The notes: generated by a model not told the origin, from the letters alone. A stretch of DNA of 26,985 nt from JBCCWF01 sp038520475 (GCA_038520475.1 JBCBLF010000035.1:1-26985), one strand, 5' to 3'. Counted from the first letter of the stretch, positions 8,976-17,979 are shown. A program made the numbers and translations.

Positions 8976-9068
8976 TAGCTGTGTGTATGACGAGGTGTAC
9001 TCTATTGGTTAGAAAAGAGGTGTTGTGGGGGTGCGTTGGTCCTACAACACCTTGTTTGATAATATGCA
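8976..9068. repeat. MITE-like palindromic element, copy E1 (degenerate)
   Basis: Core stem GGTGTTGTGGG (9019-9029) pairs with CCTACAACACC (9041-9051) with one G-T wobble. The segment AAAAG-AGGTGTTGTGGGGGTGCGTTG closely parallels copy E2 at 18005-18029. The left boundary is set by TAGCTGTGTG at 8976, similar to TAGCAGTGTG of copies A and B; the right end is recognisable only through TAATATGCACA, paralleling TAATATGTGCA of E2. The boundaries are uncertain by some 10 bp. Confidence 0.55.
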
Positions 9069-9106
9069 CAACCCTTCCAGTCCGTTCATGTCGTAGCGAC
9101 TCTGTA

Positions 9107-9859
9107 TCAAGGGCGTTCAAAGATGGCTCCTCGCTGCCGGAGCGATCGCCTAAGTTCTCGCGACAACCCTTCATTGCTGTAGAATCTTGCTCCCTCGGCA
9201 TCATTGATTGCAGATAGTGCACAATCAACAAAATGAGTTCGACGAAAATTGGCTAGGGTTAAGCTAGCCCCAAAAAATTCGCTTCCTTCGATTTGAGCGC
9301 ACTCAAGGTTGGCCCGCCTCATATTAGCGCTGTTTAGCAGCGCACCATTAACCTTTGCCTCATAAAACGAGGCTCCTTCTAAGATAGAGCGTCGTAAGTC
9401 GACTTGGATTAGGTTTGAATAGCTAAAATCTGCGTTTCGGAGGTTTGAATAAGTGAAATTGCAAGCTGTAAGCTGGCTAGCAGAAAGTTGAGCTGCAACC
9501 ATCTGAGCTTCTCTAAAATCTGTTTGACTTGAGTAGGATTCAGATAAATTGGCATTATTGAGAATCGCGCCTGAAAAGCTAGTTAAGCTCAGGTTGGTGT
9601 TTCTCAAATCAGCACGCACAAGGTTAGTGTTACTTAAGTTTGCTTCACTCAAATCAGCTCCACGTAGGCTGATGAAGCTGAGGTTAGCTCCTGAGAAATC
9701 TAAACGGAGGTCAAGCCCTGCAAGCTGAGCCAGCTCAGCAAAATTGTCTGTTTCTGCGTTCTGGATCGCTTGTGCCCGTTCGACTAACTCCTGAAGCGAA
9801 GTAATTTTCCCTGAACTGAGTAATTGCTGAAGACGGTTCGTTATTCTCTCAATACTCAC
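9107..9859 (-). CDS. Pentapeptide-repeat protein
   Basis: 250 residues. A short helical N-terminal region (about 1-48, ERITNRLQQLLSSGKITSLQ) precedes about 30 tandem pentapeptides of the A(D/N)Lxx type (about 50-210, for example GADLSEANLSNTNLVRADLR), which fold as a right-handed quadrilateral beta-helix. The C-terminal tail contains ARFYSNEGLSRELRRSLRQR, a closing segment seen in other cyanobacterial pentapeptide proteins. No signal peptide or membrane span, so probably cytosolic. Function is unknown; such proteins serve as scaffolds or DNA mimics in characterised cases, and nothing here selects one. The start used is GTG at 9859 without a clear ribosome site. It follows the short gene at 9918-10280 on the same strand by 58 bp, so the two may be cotranscribed. 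Confidence 0.88.
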   Translation of the reverse strand: MSIERITNRLQQLLSSGKITSLQELVERAQAIQNAETDNFAELAQLAGLDLRLDFSGANLSFISLRGADLSEANLSNTNLVRADLRNTNLSLTSFSGAILNNANLSESYSSQTDFREAQMVAAQLSASQLTACNFTYSNLRNADFSYSNLIQVDLRRSILEGASFYEAKVNGALLNSANMRRANLECAQIEGSEFFGASLTLANFRRTHFVDCALSAINDAEGARFYSNEGLSRELRRSLRQRGAIFERP

Positions 9860-9917
9860 TGGCAGGCTTCGGCTCTTCGAGGCTCAATAATGCACAATGT
9901 GGCAATTATACATTCTG

Positions 9918-10280
9918 CTAACGATAACGCATGCGCATCGAAGAACCTTCTGACTTATGCTTTTCTATAGAAGTTGGGAATTGAGCTGAAAAATGCTTGT
10001 TTGCACCTTGAGTGGTCATCCAGGTTTGAATTAGCGTTTCGATGACTGCGCGCTTGTTAGGGGAAAGCTCACTATTCAAAATGCCTTCAACAGTTGCAAT
10101 CTCTTCTGCTTGTTGAGTGCTGATTTCATTTGGAGAAGCTGTATCTCGTCTCTCTGAAGCTAACCAGTGTGCAGAGAAATCGTTTTCTTCGTTGCCGTAC
10201 GAGCTGCTCATACAAATAAAACCAGATGACACAACAAGGGAACCGAACAAAGCACAAATCACTGTGACACTTGACGGCAC
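9918..10280 (-). CDS. Hypothetical small, possibly exported protein
   Basis: 120 residues from a GTG start, not recognised. The first 25 residues are hydrophobic and signal-peptide-like (VTVICALFGSLVVSSGFIC). The rest is polar and probably helical (about 55-95, QQAEEIATVEGILNSELSPN), ending in a basic tail. No ribosome site is visible before GTG. The ATG at 10211 gives a shorter product without the hydrophobic part. An overlapping frame at 10126-10329 has a much less protein-like composition and is taken as a shadow. Position directly upstream of the pentapeptide gene on the same strand is the main support. It may be spurious. Confidence 0.45.
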   Translation of the reverse strand: MPSSVTVICALFGSLVVSSGFICMSSSYGNEENDFSAHWLASERRDTASPNEISTQQAEEIATVEGILNSELSPNKRAVIETLIQTWMTTQGANKHFSAQFPTSIEKHKSEGSSMRMRYR

Positions 10281-10701
10281 TGATGACTAAACAGCAACTA
10301 AGCATGCAAGTGTCGACATTGTGACACAACTACATGCAAAATCGCCAACCGTATATCTCTCCATTCTAGCGGTTATAGGTGGCTAGACAATAGATAAATC
10401 ATGACTTCACTATCAATTTAGAGAATGCCTAAAAAACTTAAGAATCTAAAAGACAAATGAAGTATCTATTATTCTCAAGGTAAATCCATAGACTTCATCT
10501 ATGGTCACCACCCGCAAACATCGGTGCATCCTAGGAAAAGTGGGGGTCTGAAACCAATGGTGGTATCGAGAATGAAGGGCCCTCAACTTGCAGGATAATA
10601 CCTCCTTAAAGGATAACCTACTGGATTGACTAGCCCTAGGATATGTAAACGATGCCCAAGTCATGGGCATCGTTTACATGGAACTTATGACGTCATTTAA
10701 G
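10281..10701. other. Non-coding spacer downstream of nrdJ
   Basis: About 420 bp without a supportable gene. It contains the hairpin at 10643-10679 just past the nrdJ stop, a small inverted repeat CATAGA/TCTATG around 10486-10504, and presumably the promoter of the minus-strand gene starting at 10280. A 74-codon frame at 10446-10670 overlaps the hairpin and is not believable. Confidence 0.5.
10643..10679 (-). terminator. Perfect 16-bp hairpin after nrdJ
   Basis: ATGTAAACGATGCCCA (10643-10658) and its exact complement (10664-10679) enclose a 5-nt loop, 22 nt beyond the nrdJ stop. Position and stem strength fit transcript termination or 3'-end protection. There is no T-run after it on the minus strand, so a factor-independent terminator is not proven and a palindromic repeat is the alternative. 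Confidence 0.5.
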
Positions 10702-12885
10702 CTATTGAGGTTTCTGTTCTGGAAGCATGCACTTGTCAGAATCGCAACCTGCTGGACCTGCTTCGAGGCGATCGCCTCGGTCATAAACCGATAGCGCACT
10801 GTAGAAATTATCGACGTTACGTCGCGATTGCACCTTTCGCACCATCGATTCATACGTCACCTGGCTAATGGGTTCGAATGGTAATCGAGGGAAGGTTTGA
10901 TGGTCATCAAATCGCGCGAGAAGGGCAGCCGAAATATACCCCTCATCATTTTGAATTGCATTATGAATACGTTGGCCCAACGCATCGACTTCATGCTCGC
11001 GCAACTCGATGGTTGCAGAAGTATTGTGCGTTGTGTAGTGCTGTTGAACTTGCATGTAGAAATCGAATTGAGCCAGTGCAGAGAACTGGCTGATATCAAC
11101 CTCATCAGCGCCTGGAATATTGGCCCAAGATACTTCAGTGGGAATCTCGACGAGCCATTCTGTACAGCGTGGGTCAAACGGATCATCTAGTAGGCGTCCG
11201 TTTTCATCCTTGTCTGACTGGGCCGGGACGATGGAATACCCGTAGTCTAGGCAGGCTAATGCAACAGGATCATTCTTACCGAAGGTAATGCGGCGGATGA
11301 AGCGCTGTGCTTTTGGCGGGTGCCAGCCTGGAGACGCTCCGGTGAGTAGGCTTTTGGTTCCAGCCGGTTGAACGGTTGTGCATCGGTTGGGGCGCTTGAG
11401 GCCATGGCGATCGCAATAGTCCCATACCACTCGATGCACGATATCACGCCAGCGATTGAGGTATTCCTTTTCTTGTTGCTTGAACGCAATACCGGTCATC
11501 GTGTTGGGACGACCTTCTGTCCACCAGTGCAACCACTCCACACCGAAGGCATGGACAAAAAAGTCGAAGAGTCCTGTAAATGACACTCCTACAATGGGAT
11601 CCTCAAGACGAGATTGTTGATAGCGAGGCTCGACAAATTGATGGTTGAGCAGTGAAGCGACTGAGAGTGCTCCTGCAGTGAAGGCACGCTCTTGTTCGTC
11701 AAGGTTCTTTGGATCAAGACGATTGAGGTGAATTTCAGCCAAATTGCAGTGGAAGTTTTCACCTAGGATTTCTCCACAAGGATTTAAGCCATAACGGCCT
11801 TCTCCTTGGGACCGTCGCTTGGCTTCACCTGCCCACTGAATGGCGCCTTCTCCCGAGTAATATTGCTTGCGCACGGCCTCTACACACGTTTCCAGGCCCG
11901 GTTTTCCATGGAAGACACGCGTATGATTGGCCATTCGAAGCGCGTCTCTCTCTGGGTCAATTCGCCAGTTGCCATCCGAATCCTGCATCCAGAGATTTTC
12001 TTTTGCTGAAGCGGCCTGTGAGTCGTGGCTGTCGAACTGGCGCATGCCAGCGCTTCGTCGAATGTTTCCAGCAACGACACAGGCGGCTGCTTCGTCGATG
12101 AGTAGACAACATTCAACCGAATTAAGTTGACGTCCCAGAGCTTTGTTCAAAATATTGGCGCATCGCTCATATAACCCTGGCAGCCGAACTGGATTTGCGA
12201 CTCCCCCAAATCCCTTCAGGCGTTCTCCTGCAGGGCGGACATTGCAGAGGTCGATAGACACCGTAACATCTCCATCAAACTGCGGGTTGGTGGAGAGTTC
12301 TAGGATGGTCTGGTAGGAATCGACCCATCCTCTCCGACTGTCTCCAACTTGGATATCAACCTGATGGCTGTTGATAGTAACCTCTGTCTGTTCATTCCGT
12401 TGGTCTACGGGAACTGTGCCAACCCTAGATTTAGTGTTGATAATGAGGCGATTGCGGATAATCGGCAACTGATTGATGTATTTCGGTTCTAAAACTGCGC
12501 CTGTGCCACACCCCATCATGGCCAAGTCCATCATCAATCCAAATGCTTTCCAATCCACAACATTGGTGCTGGTGCAGTTGTAAGCGCCCGAGAAATTCTC
12601 AGATCTCTCTAGCCATTGAGTTCCGCCAACCCAAAGCCAACGACCGGAGGGAAGCGCTTTGACTTGCTGCTGCATCTCAGTGATGAGCGCAACCTCTTCA
12701 TTGGTTAACTTACCCAGCTTTGTTAGACCACGAATTGTGCGATCGCAGACGTCGCTCCATGTTTCACGAGGAATGCCTTCGCCCTCGTTTCGACGACTGT
12801 AGGTGCGATAAAAAACTGGATTTGCCGCAGGAGCAGTCTCTGGAAATTGATTCGTTTGGCGGGTACGCTCAATGTCTTGAACCAT
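10702..12885 (-). CDS. nrdJ: Adenosylcobalamin-dependent ribonucleoside-triphosphate reductase (class II, monomeric)
   Basis: 727 residues, the normal length for the Lactobacillus leichmannii-type monomeric enzyme, which reduces ribonucleotides (NTPs in that model enzyme) to deoxyribonucleotides with a B12-generated thiyl radical and needs no oxygen. Key residues are visible: Cys104 in GAYNCTST (one half of the active disulphide), the radical loop NPCGE with Cys370 and Glu372, Cys380 in NFHCNLAEI (the other half), and the C-terminal swinging pair Cys714/Cys719 in CDSDKC that passes electrons from thioredoxin. TTVQPAGTKSLLTGASPGWH is the substrate phosphate loop. No intein interrupts it, although cyanobacterial nrdJ genes often carry them. 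The start is ATG at 12885 with a weak ribosome site. No cobalamin riboswitch consensus was found upstream. It is monocistronic, with a hairpin after the stop. Confidence 0.96.
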   Translation of the reverse strand: MVQDIERTRQTNQFPETAPAANPVFYRTYSRRNEGEGIPRETWSDVCDRTIRGLTKLGKLTNEEVALITEMQQQVKALPSGRWLWVGGTQWLERSENFSGAYNCTSTNVVDWKAFGLMMDLAMMGCGTGAVLEPKYINQLPIIRNRLIINTKSRVGTVPVDQRNEQTEVTINSHQVDIQVGDSRRGWVDSYQTILELSTNPQFDGDVTVSIDLCNVRPAGERLKGFGGVANPVRLPGLYERCANILNKALGRQLNSVECCLLIDEAAACVVAGNIRRSAGMRQFDSHDSQAASAKENLWMQDSDGNWRIDPERDALRMANHTRVFHGKPGLETCVEAVRKQYYSGEGAIQWAGEAKRRSQGEGRYGLNPCGEILGENFHCNLAEIHLNRLDPKNLDEQERAFTAGALSVASLLNHQFVEPRYQQSRLEDPIVGVSFTGLFDFFVHAFGVEWLHWWTEGRPNTMTGIAFKQQEKEYLNRWRDIVHRVVWDYCDRHGLKRPNRCTTVQPAGTKSLLTGASPGWHPPKAQRFIRRITFGKNDPVALACLDYGYSIVPAQSDKDENGRLLDDPFDPRCTEWLVEIPTEVSWANIPGADEVDISQFSALAQFDFYMQVQQHYTTHNTSATIELREHEVDALGQRIHNAIQNDEGYISAALLARFDDHQTFPRLPFEPISQVTYESMVRKVQSRRNVDNFYSALSVYDRGDRLEAGPAGCDSDKCMLPEQKPQ

Positions 12886-13322
12886 GAGTCACATTCTCTG
12901 TTGAAATTAAGGGCCTGACTCTAGATATAGCGCTTTACTCTAGAGGTGACCACTATGTTAAGGCAAAAAACGAAATAGCGATCGCTTTCAATATGAAGAT
13001 CTAAAAAGTGAAGAACTAAAAAAACACATTGATAAAGACTCGATCTCACATCGAGAAGCCACATGCCGTGAAACGGTATCTTGAATGCGTTGCACCAGAG
13101 CACTTCAAAATACGGCAATGCTCATGTTGAAAAGGCTGCGTACTGGCCGAATTGACGCAAGTGCTCTGTATCTAGCGCATATCATCTAGTGGGCATCAGT
13201 GAAGATAATCCACTCTGCATTAACAAAGTATTGACAAAGTTATGTCGGTATCACGATTTGGCAAGGTTCACCCAATCTCGTGATGCCGTCGCTATGGATT
13301 TGAAAAATTTGTCACGTCGTAT

Positions 13323-13339
13323 CTACGTAATTTACGTAG
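13323..13339. promoter_or_regulatory. 17-bp palindrome CTACGTAATTTACGTAG (operator candidate)
   Basis: A perfect palindrome around a central T. It matches 13 of 17 positions, and the same symmetry, with the palindrome at 18715-18731 upstream of the nuclease gene. It lies 551 bp before the phosphatase start and 438 bp before nrdJ, so which gene it serves is unclear. Confidence 0.4.
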
Positions 13340-13581
13340 GATTTGAATGTGATTATTGTTGCTTCGATGTCATGAAAGCATGTTCTTTTCCCGAGTTAAA
13401 AAGAACACGGGCAGGCTGAGCGTTAGCCGACATCAATATTCATCGAAATATCGTCAAGATTTTGGATTTTATTAAAAGAACTGCTTTACGCATTCTTCTT
13501 GTCACCCATCGAAAGGTGTATCTAACAAAGGTTTTACAAAAAAGTGCGATAAAGTACAAAGTTTTCGTGAAGTGATGCTTT

Positions 13582-13600
13582 CTTAAACAGTTCTTTACCC
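13582..13600 (+). promoter_or_regulatory. Pho-box-like tandem sites upstream of phosphatase gene
   Basis: CTTAAACA (13582-13589), 3-nt spacer, CTTTACCC (13593-13600): two direct 8-bp sites 11 bp apart. The known cyanobacterial SphR/PhoB box consists of (C/T)TTAACC(T/A) direct repeats with 3-nt spacers; the sites match 7 of 8 and 6 of 8. A third position at 13604 is poor. The same arrangement precedes the nuclease gene at 18389. It lies 290 bp before the coding start, implying a long leader. Confidence 0.6.
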
Positions 13601-13670
13601 GAGGTTTGTACTGTAAATGGTGGATTTTACGTAGAGTTACGTATTTTTGTCCCTGAATAAGGAGTTTTGG

Positions 13671-13706
13671 ATGCTGCCAGCACTTGTTATTGGGTGGCTG
13701 GCCTAA
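13671..13706 (+). other. Short upstream ORF (11 codons) with strong ribosome site
   Basis: AAGGAG at 13659-13664 followed 6 nt later by ATG gives MLPALVIGWLA and a TAA stop, in the leader of the phosphatase gene and in the same frame as it. The ribosome site is far better than the one before the real coding start at 13890 (only GGAAG, 14 nt away). It could be a translated leader peptide, or the remains of an older upstream start closed by stops. Speculative. Confidence 0.3.
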
Positions 13707-13889
13707 TCGCAGCTCAGGGAAAGAGAGGCGCTGAGGAACTGAAATTTGGCTGTGCTAGCTGTGCAGAGGCGATCGCAAAGGTTCGATCGCCCACTTTATG
13801 CTGCCTTGGCATTTTTGGGGGCGACTACCGCTTCTTGGAATGTTCAGTGATCAACGCGACGTAACGTTATTGGAAGTCAATTCACCGAC

Positions 13890-16800
13890 ATGTCTATACA
13901 ACTTACACCTATTGGAACGTTCGAAACCGGCATCTTTGATGACGGTGCTGCTGAAATTAACGCTTATGACTCAGGGAGTCAACGGCTGTTTGTCATTAAC
14001 TCGAATGCAGCGCAAATCGATGTTCTTGACGTTAGTGATCCAAGTAATCCAGTTCTTGAGGGCACGATTGACGCGACAGCTGTTGGTGCAGGTGCGAACA
14101 GTGTGGCTGTTAACAATGGAATGGTTGCCGTTGCCATTGAAAGTGACCCGTCTACTGATCCTGGAACCGTTGTCTTTTTCAGCGCTGATGCTGATCTAGC
14201 CAGTCTTGACCTTGCTACAGAGACGGCTGTAGAGGTGGGTTCGTTACCTGATGCCGTAACGTTCACCCCCGATGGTTCTAAGCTCTTGGTTGCCAACGAA
14301 GGTGAACCTGATGATGGGATCGACCCTGAAGGATCTATCAGCATTATTGATACAACAACCTTCACTGTTGAAACGGCGACGTTCACTGCTTTCAACGGAC
14401 AAGAAGATGCCCTGCGAGATGCTGGTGTTCGCCTTTTTCCAGGCATTGATGTTGCAAATGATGTTGAGCCGGAATTTATCGCAGTTTCCCCTGATGGCAC
14501 GACGGCCTTTGTGACGTTGCAAGAGGCGAACGCAGTTGCGGTTGTGGATATCGCAACTGCTACGGTGACTGAGATTCAGCCCTTGGGTGTAAAGGACCAT
14601 AGCGAACTCGGTAATGGGTTTGATGCGAGTGATGAAGACGGATTCATCAATATCAAGTCTCAGCCTGTTGTTGGTCTCTATCAGCCTGATTCGATCGCCT
14701 CTTTCGAAGCAGACGGACAAGTTTATTACGTGACTGCAAACGAAGGGGATGACCGGGGTGACGCTGATGATGCCGCTGATAGTCCGCTTGGTGACGCGGT
14801 ACGTCTAGCAGACCTTGGTGATGTCGAGACCTTCGGACGCTCAGGCCTGGCGCTTGACGACAGCATCACGAGCGCATTTCCAAACATTGCCGATGAGAAT
14901 CAGCTTGGACGCCTCACCATTTCTTCAATTGATGGAGATACCGATGGTGATGGAGACATCGATGTGATTCACTCCTACGGCGCGCGTTCATTTTCCATTT
15001 TTGATGCAGACGGAAACCTCGTTTTTGACAGCGGTGATGACTTTGAGCAGATTACCGCATCCGTCTTCACAGAAGACTTCAACTCTGACAACGACGAAAA
15101 CGGCAGCTTTGATAGCCGTAGTGATGCCAAGGGACCTGAACCCGAGGGCGTTGTTGTTGGTGAAGTTGATGGGAAAACCTATGCATTTGTTGGCTTAGAG
15201 CGCGTTGGTGGCGTGATGGTCTATGACATCACTGACCCAGCAAATTCTTCATTTGTTGACTACGTCAACAATCGTGACTTTAGTGGCGATGCAGAAGCCG
15301 GCACAGCTGGTGATTTGGGCCCTGAAGGGTTGACCTTCATTCCTGCTGACGATAGCCCCAACAATGAGGCGTTGCTAGCAGTATCGAACGAAGTAAGCGG
15401 AACGACAACACTTTATCAAGTTGAGGATATTGAACCGATGGAAGAGAACTTTACCTTAGAACTGCTGCATATCGCAGACCAAGAAGCTGGTGCGCTTGCT
15501 GTTGAAGATGCTCCTCGCCTCTCAGCTGTATTAAATGGATTGAGAGCTGAGGACCTAGGGGATGACGGTGTTGAAGATAATACGTTGACATTGTCTTCTG
15601 GTGATGCGTTCATTCCTGGACTGTTCTACGATGCATCGGCAGATGTTTTCGGTTCGGAAGGTATTGCTGATATCCAGATTCAAAATGAGCTTGGTATTCA
15701 GGCGATCGCTCTTGGTAACCATGAGTTCGACAACGGCACTCGGGTTCTCTCTGAGTTGATTACGGGTCAAGATGTCACTGATGACAGCGATCCTGAAGAT
15801 GGTTTTGTTGATACCGTTCCTGAGTCCATCGGTACGATTCTAGGCAGTGAGTTTACGGGAGCAGATTTCCCTTACCTTTCCACCAACCTCGATTTCTCAA
15901 CGGATGAGTTTTTGGCTCCGTTAGAGGTTGAGGGCGGCCAAGCTCCTCAAGGAAACGTTGTGAGTTCTTCCGTCATTATTGATGTGAATGGTGAGCCGAT
16001 TGGAGTCGTTGGAGCTACAACGCCAACCCTAGATCGCATTGCTAGCCCTGGTGGAGTCGGTATCAGTCCTGATTCGTTTGATAGCACTCCAACCTCAGAG
16101 CAGCTTGATGCGCTAGCAGCAGAAATCCAGCTCGAAGTCGACGCTCTTCTCGCAGCAAACCCCGATCTTGATAAGGTCATCCTGCTTGCTCACATGCAGC
16201 AATTTAGCATTGAACTTGGGCTCGCTGAGCGTCTTGAGAATGTTGACATCATCGTTGCTGGTGGTTCAAACACTCGCCTCGTTGATGAAAATGATCGCCT
16301 CCGCGCAGGTGACACGAGCCAGGGTGAGTATCCTCAATTCGTTACGAATGCAGGTGGAACGACAACAGCTGTTGTCAACACTGACGGTAGCTATAAGTAT
16401 GTCGGTCGACTCGTTATCGAATTTGACGAAGACGGCAACATCATTCCTGAGAGCTATGACCCAGAAGTTTCTGGCGCATACGCGACAGACGAGCAGGGTG
16501 TTGCAGACCTCAACGCTGAAAACTTAGTTGATCCCGAGGTTCAGGAGATTGCTGATGCAATTGAAGCTCAGATTGTTGCAACTGAGTCTAACGTCTTCGG
16601 TATCTCTGATGTCTTCCTCAACGGTAATCGTTCGGGTATCGAAACACCTGACGATCCAGACGGTGTTCGAACTCAAGAGACAAACCTCGGTAACCTCACT
16701 GCTGATGCAAACTTGGCTGAGGCGAAGGCTGCTGATCCAAGTGTTGTTGTTTCCATTAAGAACGGTGGTGGTATTCGAGCGTCCATCGGTCAGACGTTTG

Positions 16801-17918
16801 TACCTGCCGGTTCAACTGAGGCTGTTCGAGTTCCTAACGAGGAAATTCCTGGAGTTAAGCCCGAAGGTGGCATTAGCCAGAACGATATCAGCACAACCTT
16901 AGCGTTCAACAACGGCTTGACTTTGTTAACTCTGACGAAGCAAGAATTAGTTGATGTCCTAGAGCATGGTATTAGTGCAGTTCCTGAAGTTGCAGGTCAG
17001 TTCCCTCAAATTTCAGGCGTTAAGTTCTCCTATGATCCTGATTTGGCAGCAGGCGATCGCATTCTCAACGCAGGCATCTTTGATGAGAGCGATAACCTCG
17101 TTACTGAGCTTGTTCGCGATGGTGAGATTGTTGGTGATACAAACGAAACTTTCCGAATCGTAACGCTCAGCTTCTTGGCTGATGGTGGTGACGGATATCC
17201 ATTCCCCACTGATGCGTCAGCGAACCGCGTTGATTTAACGCAAGAAGGCGTTCAAACTGGCGATGCAACATTCGCTGATGACGGTACAGAGCAAGATGCA
17301 CTTGCTGAGTTTTTGTTTGACAACTTCTTTGAGACGTCATTTGACCAGGTTGATACTGGACGTGACTTGGATGAGCGTATTCAGAATCTCAACTTCCGCG
17401 AAGATACGATTCTAGATGGTTCCGGTTCTGGTGTTGGTTCAACTGTCATCGACTTCGAAGGATTTGCATCTGGAACAGTGGTTACAGACCAGTTCGAAGG
17501 TGCGACCTTCTCGACGCTCTCTGAGTTTGGCGTCATGATCTTTGACAGTGGCAACATCACTGGTGAGGATGAAGACCTTGCGTCTGACGTTCTTGGTAAC
17601 TTGCTGATCATCTCTGAAGATGGTGATTCCTCTGATGCAGACGATGCTGCTCGGGGTGGAACCGTTACGGTTGAGTTTGATGAGTTGACCAGCGTTAATG
17701 ACATCACGCTCATTGACATCGAAGAGACAGGCGGTACCGTCGTGCTTCTCGGTGCTGACGATGCTGTTCTTGAGACCTTCGAGATTCCTGCATTGGACAA
17801 CAATAGTGTTCAGACAATTGCACTCAACACTGAGTCTGTCTCCAGCATGGAAATCACGTTGGTTGGTAGTGGTGCGATCGCTGAGTTGGACTTCAACACT
17901 GCTGAGGTTGTTGCATAA
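13890..17918 (+). CDS. Choice-of-anchor I / 5'-nucleotidase-type secreted phosphatase
   Basis: 1342 residues. About 1-515: choice-of-anchor I beta-propeller-like domain (LFVINSNAAQIDVLDVSDPS, VTFTPDGSKLLVANEGEPDD). About 520-790: metallophosphoesterase with LLHIADQEAG near 525, SSGDAF, GNHEFD near 609, LAHMQQ near 767 and AGGSNTRL. About 900-1125: 5'-nucleotidase C-terminal domain (TNLGNLTADANLAEA, SIKNGGGIRA, FLADGGDGYPFP). About 1180-1342: beta-rich tail. This is the layout of the large atypical alkaline phosphatases of Synechocystis and Synechococcus, which release phosphate from organic esters outside the cell; they are unrelated to E. coli PhoA. No signal peptide, so export by a non-Sec route is inferred, though no RTX repeats are present. 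Start ATG matches where family homology begins. The Pho-like box upstream and the nuclease downstream support phosphate scavenging. Confidence 0.9.
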   Translation: MSIQLTPIGTFETGIFDDGAAEINAYDSGSQRLFVINSNAAQIDVLDVSDPSNPVLEGTIDATAVGAGANSVAVNNGMVAVAIESDPSTDPGTVVFFSADADLASLDLATETAVEVGSLPDAVTFTPDGSKLLVANEGEPDDGIDPEGSISIIDTTTFTVETATFTAFNGQEDALRDAGVRLFPGIDVANDVEPEFIAVSPDGTTAFVTLQEANAVAVVDIATATVTEIQPLGVKDHSELGNGFDASDEDGFINIKSQPVVGLYQPDSIASFEADGQVYYVTANEGDDRGDADDAADSPLGDAVRLADLGDVETFGRSGLALDDSITSAFPNIADENQLGRLTISSIDGDTDGDGDIDVIHSYGARSFSIFDADGNLVFDSGDDFEQITASVFTEDFNSDNDENGSFDSRSDAKGPEPEGVVVGEVDGKTYAFVGLERVGGVMVYDITDPANSSFVDYVNNRDFSGDAEAGTAGDLGPEGLTFIPADDSPNNEALLAVSNEVSGTTTLYQVEDIEPMEENFTLELLHIADQEAGALAVEDAPRLSAVLNGLRAEDLGDDGVEDNTLTLSSGDAFIPGLFYDASADVFGSEGIADIQIQNELGIQAIALGNHEFDNGTRVLSELITGQDVTDDSDPEDGFVDTVPESIGTILGSEFTGADFPYLSTNLDFSTDEFLAPLEVEGGQAPQGNVVSSSVIIDVNGEPIGVVGATTPTLDRIASPGGVGISPDSFDSTPTSEQLDALAAEIQLEVDALLAANPDLDKVILLAHMQQFSIELGLAERLENVDIIVAGGSNTRLVDENDRLRAGDTSQGEYPQFVTNAGGTTTAVVNTDGSYKYVGRLVIEFDEDGNIIPESYDPEVSGAYATDEQGVADLNAENLVDPEVQEIADAIEAQIVATESNVFGISDVFLNGNRSGIETPDDPDGVRTQETNLGNLTADANLAEAKAADPSVVVSIKNGGGIRASIGQTFVPAGSTEAVRVPNEEIPGVKPEGGISQNDISTTLAFNNGLTLLTLTKQELVDVLEHGISAVPEVAGQFPQISGVKFSYDPDLAAGDRILNAGIFDESDNLVTELVRDGEIVGDTNETFRIVTLSFLADGGDGYPFPTDASANRVDLTQEGVQTGDATFADDGTEQDALAEFLFDNFFETSFDQVDTGRDLDERIQNLNFREDTILDGSGSGVGSTVIDFEGFASGTVVTDQFEGATFSTLSEFGVMIFDSGNITGEDEDLASDVLGNLLIISEDGDSSDADDAARGGTVTVEFDELTSVNDITLIDIEETGGTVVLLGADDAVLETFEIPALDNNSVQTIALNTESVSSMEITLVGSGAIAELDFNTAEVVA

Positions 17919-17979
17919 CTCGCTTGATGGCATCCAATCTACTCCAAACATGGTCTATGCCTCCCGGTGAATCAGGCAT

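Larger units (their letters stand above)
12886..13889. other. Long regulatory spacer between nrdJ and the phosphatase gene
   Basis: One kilobase between divergent genes. From left to right: two ACTCTAGA copies at 12918-12925 and 12937-12944 just upstream of nrdJ; a 17-bp palindrome at 13323-13339; a Pho-box-like tandem repeat at 13582-13600; a TTACGTA direct repeat at 13627-13643; a short upstream reading frame with a strong ribosome site at 13671-13706; then about 180 bp of leader. Frames at 13189-13419 and 13667-13864 resemble no known protein and cover these signals, so I leave them out. Confidence 0.55.

Noticed and set aside
10702..12885. Intein inside nrdJ
   Set aside because: Cyanobacterial nrdJ often carries one, but length and continuity of the family motifs show an uninterrupted gene.
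12886..13150. Cobalamin riboswitch upstream of nrdJ
   Set aside because: Expected because the enzyme uses B12, but no B12-box-like conserved segment is visible on the minus strand here.
13189..13419. 76-codon plus frame from GTG
   Set aside because: No ribosome site or family resemblance, and it contains the 17-bp palindrome; better explained as regulatory spacer.
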